Positions 4,222-8,516 of a DNA stretch of 8,516 nucleotides are shown here, piece after piece. The notes beneath the pieces were generated by a model. The model was not told the origin of the DNA. It did no database searches and was given only the letters and a program-made list of their open reading frames with translations. The translations under genes were made by a program, and so were the position numbers. How positions within the stretch are numbered: position 1 is the first letter of the stretch; every line of letters begins with the position of its first letter. The DNA is from Fimbriimonadaceae bacterium (GTDB taxonomy: Bacteria; Armatimonadota; Fimbriimonadia; Fimbriimonadales; Fimbriimonadaceae): positions 1-8,516 of the forward strand of contig JADZBW010000342.1 in assembly GCA_020851885.1 (NCBI GenBank). Direction: 5' to 3'.

Positions 4222-6624
4222 GTGGAAGACCTTAGCCTGTCCCTGCCCGAGGCTCCAGCCTGGGCCATGTTCGCTGGAGTCGCGGGCAGAGTACTGGTCT
4301 ATGCCACGATCGTCTTCTTTTTCGCCTCCATTATTGGTTGGCTTCGTGCCCCAAAGAGCCCGGGCATGGAGCGTTTGGGCAAGGTTGGTTTCTGGCTGGG
4401 CGCCTGCTGCCTGTTCCTGACTTTCGCCTGTCTGGCCAGTCTATTTCAAGGAAACCAGTTTCAGTACGACTACGTATTCGGACATGCCGAGTCCAATCTC
4501 GAGCTGAAGTACAAGATTGCCGCGATCTGGTCGGGACAGCAAGGCAGTTTCTTGCTGTGGGCCGTATGCTCCGCCATCTTTGCGCTGATCGCCGCTCCCC
4601 GAACTGGACTCTATCGCCGCTGGTTCTCCATTCCCTACGCGCTTTTCCTGGCCGCCCTGGGAGCGATCCTCGCCTACGAGACGCCGTTCAACGTCATTCC
4701 CGAGGTAATCCAAAACGGCAAGATCCTTGTTCCGCCCACCGGTCGTGGGCTGGTCCCGGCCCTCCAGAACTACTGGGTGGTCATCCATCCTCCCACCATC
4801 TTTCTAGGATTCGGCTCTCTGACCGTCTTGTTCTGCTGGTCGCTCAGCGCGATGCTGAACCGGAATCCGATCGCCTGGGTCCGCATGGTCAGGCCCTGGG
4901 CGATCGCCTCGACCGCTATCCTCGGGCTCGGACTGATGATGGGCGGCTTCTGGGCGTATGAGACGCTTGGCTGGGGCGGATTTTGGGCATGGGACCCCGT
5001 GGAGAACGTCAGCTTCGTTCCCTGGGTGTTTGGCGTCGCGCTCCTTCACGGGTTGATTATCCAATCCACGAAAGGAACCTATATCGGAGCCAATCTCGTT
5101 CTTGGCGGCCTACCTTTTCTTTTCTTTGTGTACGGGACCTTCCTGACCCGGTCGGGATTCTTGGGGGATTCCAGCGTCCACAGCTTTGCCGAGATGCAAC
5201 GCGGCGCACTTTGGGTCCTGATGGGACTCGGCTTGGCGACCTTGATCGGCTTCCTGGCGGTCTACTTGACATCGGGAAGACGACTCAGCCGTGAGTTCTC
5301 GAAACCGCCCAACGAAGGCGGCGCCAACCGAGAATCGCTCTATCGCACGTCGAACATTCTGCTTTCCCTCCTTGCCGCTGCCACCGCGATCGGGATGAGC
5401 ATGCCGTTCCTCTCATCGTTGGTTTCGAAGCGTAATGTCGCCATCCAGGAATGGCTGTACCATCAAGTGCTCTCATGGGTTTACGTCCCACTGATGATCC
5501 TGCTTGCCGTAACGCCATTTGCCAGTTGGCGGAGCCTTGGGTGGAAGGCGCTTTGGAGCAAGGTCTTCAACGTCCTCACGATCAGCGTTGGCTTGACTGG
5601 ATTCGCACTTCTGTATCTTCGGCACCCGGAGTGGGGCCTCAATGCCGACCAAGACAAGACGACCCTTATCGCGGGCGCCCTCGACGTTAAGACGGTCTAC
5701 TGGGTCGCCTTCCTGATCTTCCTGAGCCTGTTCGCGACGATCGGCAATATCTGGCGGATCGTCGAATCGCTCCGGCGCTCACCGATGTCGATCGGTGGGT
5801 TTGTCTCCCACCTTGGCATTGCCGTCTTTATGGCCGGCATGATCCTTTCCCGAGGGTTGGAACGGCATGAGCGCTTCAACGTCACCCGATCCTCGCCGGA
5901 TGAAAAAATGGGCTTTTCGGTCACGTTGAAGGAAGATCCCAAACCCGAGCAGCTCTTCGACCGCAATCACAAGATGTCCTTCGACGTGACGGGACCCGAC
6001 GGCACGTTTGTGGCGAGGCCCGGTCTGTACTATACGGAAGGTCCCGACGGTCCCAAACCCATGGTCTGGCCGCACATTCAGCGCTATGGGACTCATGACG
6101 TCTACTTGGCCATGGGACCGCCCGCTATGGCGTTTTGGGAAAATCCGGAGTTCTTCAAGCCGGGTGAGCGTCGCACGATTCAAGACGTGACGGTGACGTT
6201 TCATGGCTATGACATGGTTGGGCAGCCAGGCACGGCCGGCACCAAGTTTGTCGGGAAGGTTACGGTCGAATATCGTGGCGAGCAGTTCGAGGCTAATCCA
6301 ACATTCGCAATAGGTGAGCCTGGAACAATGCCAGTCACTGGTCAATTCCGGGTGGCTCTCAGCAAGATCGATGCCGCCACCCAAGGCGCCGAACTCCAAC
6401 TCTATTTCAGGGAAGCGGTCTACCCAATCGAGATTTATTACAAGCCAATGACTGGGCTCGTCTGGGCAGGGGCTGGTATCCTCGCACTCGGTGGATTTTT
6501 GGCGGCTTTTTACCGCCGAACGAAGCCCACGAAGCCCGGCCAGACCGGAGAACTTGACTCGATCCAGAATTCCGATAGCGAGAACGAAGTACCGAACGAC
6601 AATGCGCCTGCTCCAATTGCTTAA
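4222..6624 (+). CDS. ccmF: Haem lyase subunit CcmF with enlarged periplasmic domain
   Basis: This 800-residue polytopic membrane protein is clearly longer than the 640-660 residues usual for CcmF. It joins haem brought by CcmE to Cys-x2-Cys-His sites of apocytochrome c. The tryptophan-rich WWD signature is at 251-268 (WGGFWAWDPVEN, then FVPW). The four conserved His are present: His189 (VIHPP), His276 (LLHGL), His320 (SSVHSFAE, after LTRSGF) and His530 (SHLGI). These correspond by context to E. coli H173, H261, H303 and H491. About a dozen or more helices precede a large outside domain (about 545-740), which ends at YPIEIYYKP and a final helix (about 744-764). A polar, probably disordered cytoplasmic tail (766-800) follows. 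The GTG at 4222 is 1 nt past the ccmE stop; no good ribosome binding site is seen, so coupling to ccmE is likely. An ATG at codon 16 is a less likely start. The last 23 bases overlap panD. Confidence 0.95.
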   Translation: MEDLSLSLPEAPAWAMFAGVAGRVLVYATIVFFFASIIGWLRAPKSPGMERLGKVGFWLGACCLFLTFACLASLFQGNQFQYDYVFGHAESNLELKYKIAAIWSGQQGSFLLWAVCSAIFALIAAPRTGLYRRWFSIPYALFLAALGAILAYETPFNVIPEVIQNGKILVPPTGRGLVPALQNYWVVIHPPTIFLGFGSLTVLFCWSLSAMLNRNPIAWVRMVRPWAIASTAILGLGLMMGGFWAYETLGWGGFWAWDPVENVSFVPWVFGVALLHGLIIQSTKGTYIGANLVLGGLPFLFFVYGTFLTRSGFLGDSSVHSFAEMQRGALWVLMGLGLATLIGFLAVYLTSGRRLSREFSKPPNEGGANRESLYRTSNILLSLLAAATAIGMSMPFLSSLVSKRNVAIQEWLYHQVLSWVYVPLMILLAVTPFASWRSLGWKALWSKVFNVLTISVGLTGFALLYLRHPEWGLNADQDKTTLIAGALDVKTVYWVAFLIFLSLFATIGNIWRIVESLRRSPMSIGGFVSHLGIAVFMAGMILSRGLERHERFNVTRSSPDEKMGFSVTLKEDPKPEQLFDRNHKMSFDVTGPDGTFVARPGLYYTEGPDGPKPMVWPHIQRYGTHDVYLAMGPPAMAFWENPEFFKPGERRTIQDVTVTFHGYDMVGQPGTAGTKFVGKVTVEYRGEQFEANPTFAIGEPGTMPVTGQFRVALSKIDAATQGAELQLYFREAVYPIEIYYKPMTGLVWAGAGILALGGFLAAFYRRTKPTKPGQTGELDSIQNSDSENEVPNDNAPAPIA

Positions 6625-6964
6625 ATCGAAGCTGCACCACGCCCGCGTGACCTATGCCAATCCCGACTATGTCGGCAGTATCGAGATCGATGGCGAACTC
6701 ATGAAGCATGTAGGAATTCGTGACGGGGAGATGGTCCAGATTTGGGCCGTCGATCACTCGTCGCGACTCAACACCTACGCATTCGCGGGACCGAAAGGCG
6801 TCATTGGATTGAACGGGGGGGCGGCTCGCTATTTCAACGAAGGGGATCGCCTCATCATTTGCGCATTCACCTGGACGGACGAAGAGATCGTTCCTCAAAT
6901 CGTCCTGCTCGATGAGAAGAATGAGATTGTGCGGGACATGACCCCGTTCACGATCACCGGTTAG
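6602..6964 (+). CDS. panD: Aspartate 1-decarboxylase PanD (pyruvoyl enzyme precursor)
   Basis: This 120-residue protein begins MRLLQLLKSKLHHARVTYAN, as PanD enzymes do, so the ATG at 6602 inside the end of ccmF is chosen over more upstream in-frame codons. PanD converts L-aspartate to beta-alanine for pantothenate and coenzyme A. The precursor cuts itself at Gly25-Ser26 (YVGSIEID, 23-30) to make the pyruvoyl cofactor on the new alpha chain. Other expected residues are Lys10, His12, Arg55 and Tyr59 (SRLNTYAF) and Asn71 in GVIGLNGGAARYF. The loop before that Asn is about two residues shorter than in E. coli. The middle of the protein is GDRLIICAFTW, the usual C-terminal beta strand of the fold. 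It overlaps ccmF by 23 bp and ends 3 nt before pyrE, so it should be translated from the ccm transcript. Confidence 0.95.
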   Translation: MRLLQLLKSKLHHARVTYANPDYVGSIEIDGELMKHVGIRDGEMVQIWAVDHSSRLNTYAFAGPKGVIGLNGGAARYFNEGDRLIICAFTWTDEEIVPQIVLLDEKNEIVRDMTPFTITG

Positions 6965-6967
6965 AAC

Positions 6968-7546
6968 ATGGATCTAGGGCAGTTACTGGCCGATTCGGGG
7001 GCAATCCTCAAAGGGCACTTCATCCTCACCAGCGGGCGACATAGCGATACGTATTTCGAGAAGTTTCGAGTGTTGGAACGTCCCGATGTGCTTTCGGCCC
7101 TGTGCGCGGAGATCGCCGCCCACTACTCAGATTCACCGCCAAGTGGATTCGACTTTGTCGCGGGTCCCACGACGGGCGGGATTATCATTGCCTTCGAAGT
7201 CGCTCGGCAGCTGCAACTGCCCGCGGTCTATGTCGAGACTGAAAACGGAGCCAAAACCCTGCGAAGGGGCAAGACCCTTCCTGGCGGCGCCAAGGTCCTG
7301 ATCGTCGACGATGTGCTGACGACCGGCACCTCGCTCTTGGAAACGAGATATGCGATTGAAAATGCGGGTGGCGAGGCCGTCGGCTATGCGGTCTTGATCG
7401 ATCGATCTCCACCTGAGTTGGACCTGGGCTTGCCTACATTCGCCGCCTATAAGGTCGAAGCAGAATCTTACGCCCCGGCGGAAGTTCCGGAATGGCTCGC
7501 CGCCATTCCCACTTCAAAGCCGGGCACTCGGTCCGCAATCGACTAA
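6968..7546 (+). CDS. pyrE: Orotate phosphoribosyltransferase PyrE
   Basis: This 192-residue protein is the normal size for the enzyme, which joins orotate to PRPP to give OMP in pyrimidine synthesis. The N-terminal segment GHFILTSGRHSDTYFEK (16-32) forms part of the orotate site. FDFVAGPTTGGIIIAFEVAR (61-80) is a conserved core strand and loop. YVETENGAKTLRRG (88-101) is the mobile catalytic loop region. VLIVDDVLTTGTSL (110-123) is the PRPP-binding motif with Asp114-Asp115. The ATG lies 3 nt after the panD stop with no evident Shine-Dalgarno sequence, pointing to translational coupling. It is the last gene of the ccmE-ccmF-panD-pyrE run, and its TAA stop overlaps the stop of the opposing pilT gene. 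No other pyr genes or pyrimidine-responsive attenuator are seen here. Confidence 0.95.
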   Translation: MDLGQLLADSGAILKGHFILTSGRHSDTYFEKFRVLERPDVLSALCAEIAAHYSDSPPSGFDFVAGPTTGGIIIAFEVARQLQLPAVYVETENGAKTLRRGKTLPGGAKVLIVDDVLTTGTSLLETRYAIENAGGEAVGYAVLIDRSPPELDLGLPTFAAYKVEAESYAPAEVPEWLAAIPTSKPGTRSAID

Positions 7547-8516
7547 CCACCCTTGGCCAGTCTGGCGTAAGTCTCCTTGTCCACCGCCCGCATCAGACAT
7601 TCCTCGTAGGAGCAGTTTCCGTTTCGGAAATGCGCCGCAAGCGATGCGTCCATCGTTTGCATACCGATCTGTTGGGAGGTCTCGATCATCGAGTACATCT
7701 GATGGGTCTTTCCTTCCCTGATCAAGTTCTTGATCGCCGCCGTCCCGAGCATGATCTCGATCGCGGCGCAACGTCCACCACCCAGGCGTGGCAACAACTG
7801 TTGAGAAATAACCCCTTCCAAGGTGTTCCCTAGCAAGACGCGAATTTGATCCTGTTGATCGCTTGGGAAGACGTCGATGATACGGTCGATCGTGCTCGGC
7901 GCATTTCGCGTGTGCAGCGTGCCGAAGACCAAGTGGCCCGTTTCCGCAAGCGTGAGCGCGGCTTCAATGGTTTCAAGGTCGCGCAACTCACCGACGAGGA
8001 TGATGTCCGGGTCTTCACGGAGAACCGCACGGAGGGCATTGTGGAACGAGTAGGTGTCCGCGTGCATCTCGCGCTGGTTCACCATGCACTTCTTGTGGGC
8101 GTGCAGGTATTCGATCGGGTCCTCGATCGTCATGATGTGACCTGAGAAATTGTCGTTGATATCGTCGATCATCGTGGCGATCGTCGTCGATTTACCGGAA
8201 CCAGTTGGTCCCGTAACCAAGATCAGCCCTGATGTTCGCTTGGACACCTCTCGAATAACCGCCGGCAATCCCAATTGCTCAAAGGATGGAATCTTCGTCG
8301 GAATGACACGAAGAGCGCCTGCCACGGACATACGCTGCATGTAAACGTTGAATCGGAATCGAGCCAGACCTTTGACGCTGTAGGCGAAGTCCAATTCGTG
8401 GGTGGACTCAAACTTCTCGATGTTGTCGTCGGAGAGGGTTTCGTAGATCATCCGCCGGGTGTCCTCAGGTTCGAGAACCGTGAACGGAAGCGGCACGATC
8501 TCGCCGTCTTGCCGCA
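7543..8516 (-). CDS. pilT: Type IV pilus retraction ATPase PilT, 5' end cut off by the window edge
   Basis: This leftward gene enters at base 8516 already in frame (RQDGEIVPLPF), so its first few dozen codons are missing; 323 complete codons plus the stop are present. PilT is the cytoplasmic hexameric ATPase that pulls pili back and powers twitching. Walker A is GPTGSGKST (8185-8211). The Asp box is TIEDPIEY, Walker B is DPDIILVGE (7987-8013) and the His box is HLVFGTLHTRNAPSTIDR. The C-terminal signature reads AIKNLIREGKTHQMYSMIET, which is typical of PilT and not of the assembly ATPase PilB. The classic PilT motif is AIRNLIRE, so Arg is replaced by Lys here. There are no tetracysteine zinc motifs as in PilB. 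A GTG at 8496 is an internal Val, not the start. Its TAG stop shares bases with the pyrE stop. Confidence 0.95.
   Translation of the reverse strand, partial: RQDGEIVPLPFTVLEPEDTRRMIYETLSDDNIEKFESTHELDFAYSVKGLARFRFNVYMQRMSVAGALRVIPTKIPSFEQLGLPAVIREVSKRTSGLILVTGPTGSGKSTTIATMIDDINDNFSGHIMTIEDPIEYLHAHKKCMVNQREMHADTYSFHNALRAVLREDPDIILVGELRDLETIEAALTLAETGHLVFGTLHTRNAPSTIDRIIDVFPSDQQDQIRVLLGNTLEGVISQQLLPRLGGGRCAAIEIMLGTAAIKNLIREGKTHQMYSMIETSQQIGMQTMDASLAAHFRNGNCSYEECLMRAVDKETYARLAKGG

Noticed and set aside
5779..6399. Leftward open frame of 206 codons inside ccmF
   Set aside because: It is antisense to the CcmF periplasmic domain, has no recognisable motif and no ribosome binding site.
8494..8496. 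GTG at 8496 as the start of pilT
   Set aside because: The frame stays open to the window edge and RQDGEI just before it matches the usual PilT N-domain, so this codon is an internal valine.

Overview
This 8.5 kb window is ordinary-looking chromosomal DNA (by eye a little above half G+C) packed with genes on both strands. No insertion sequence, prophage, CRISPR array, tRNA or rRNA is visible, and no stretch over 300 bases lacks a gene. The gene mix points to a diderm, respiring bacterium that divides with SepF and probably has type IV pili. SepF beside YggS is typical of Gram-positives, Cyanobacteria, Deinococcota, Chloroflexota and Armatimonadota. A Ccm-type cytochrome c system and a PilT ATPase fit a diderm. 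Armatimonadota (Fimbriimonas-like) is my best guess; it is inference, not proof.

Layout, left to right. (1) A YdhG-like/DUF1801 gene runs leftward off the window (326 to <1). It diverges from a small DUF5658-type membrane protein (379-687). (2) A Gly/Ala-rich four-helix membrane protein (761-1216, TTG start) is followed by yggS (PLP homeostasis, 1243-1893) and sepF (cell division, 1910-2326). (3) Beyond a hairpin shared by converging genes lies a leftward pair: a secreted protein of unknown function (3761-3147) and a DEDDy RNase H-fold nuclease (3141-2374), five bases apart. (4) A rightward cluster follows: ccmE (3834-4220), ccmF (4222-6624), panD (6602-6964) and pyrE (6968-7546). Its gaps are 1 and 3 nt, with one 23-nt overlap, so it is probably one operon. 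(5) A leftward pilT enters from the right edge, and its stop codon overlaps the pyrE stop.

How the genes work together. CcmE and CcmF are the haem chaperone and haem lyase of cytochrome c maturation. PanD makes beta-alanine for pantothenate and coenzyme A, and PyrE makes OMP for pyrimidines. The last two look like housekeeping genes sharing a transcript with the Ccm genes.

Most notable points. The haem-binding site of CcmE reads Cys-Pro-Ser-Lys-Tyr (C116, Y120) instead of the usual His-x3-Tyr, the variant known from Desulfovibrio and archaea. CcmF has an enlarged periplasmic domain that may contain a duplicated beta unit. Several genes have a TATAAT-like box only 6-12 nt before the ATG and no Shine-Dalgarno sequence, suggesting leaderless or near-leaderless transcripts. 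A perfect 9-bp inverted repeat encloses the yggS start codon. No wholly new multi-gene system is evident.
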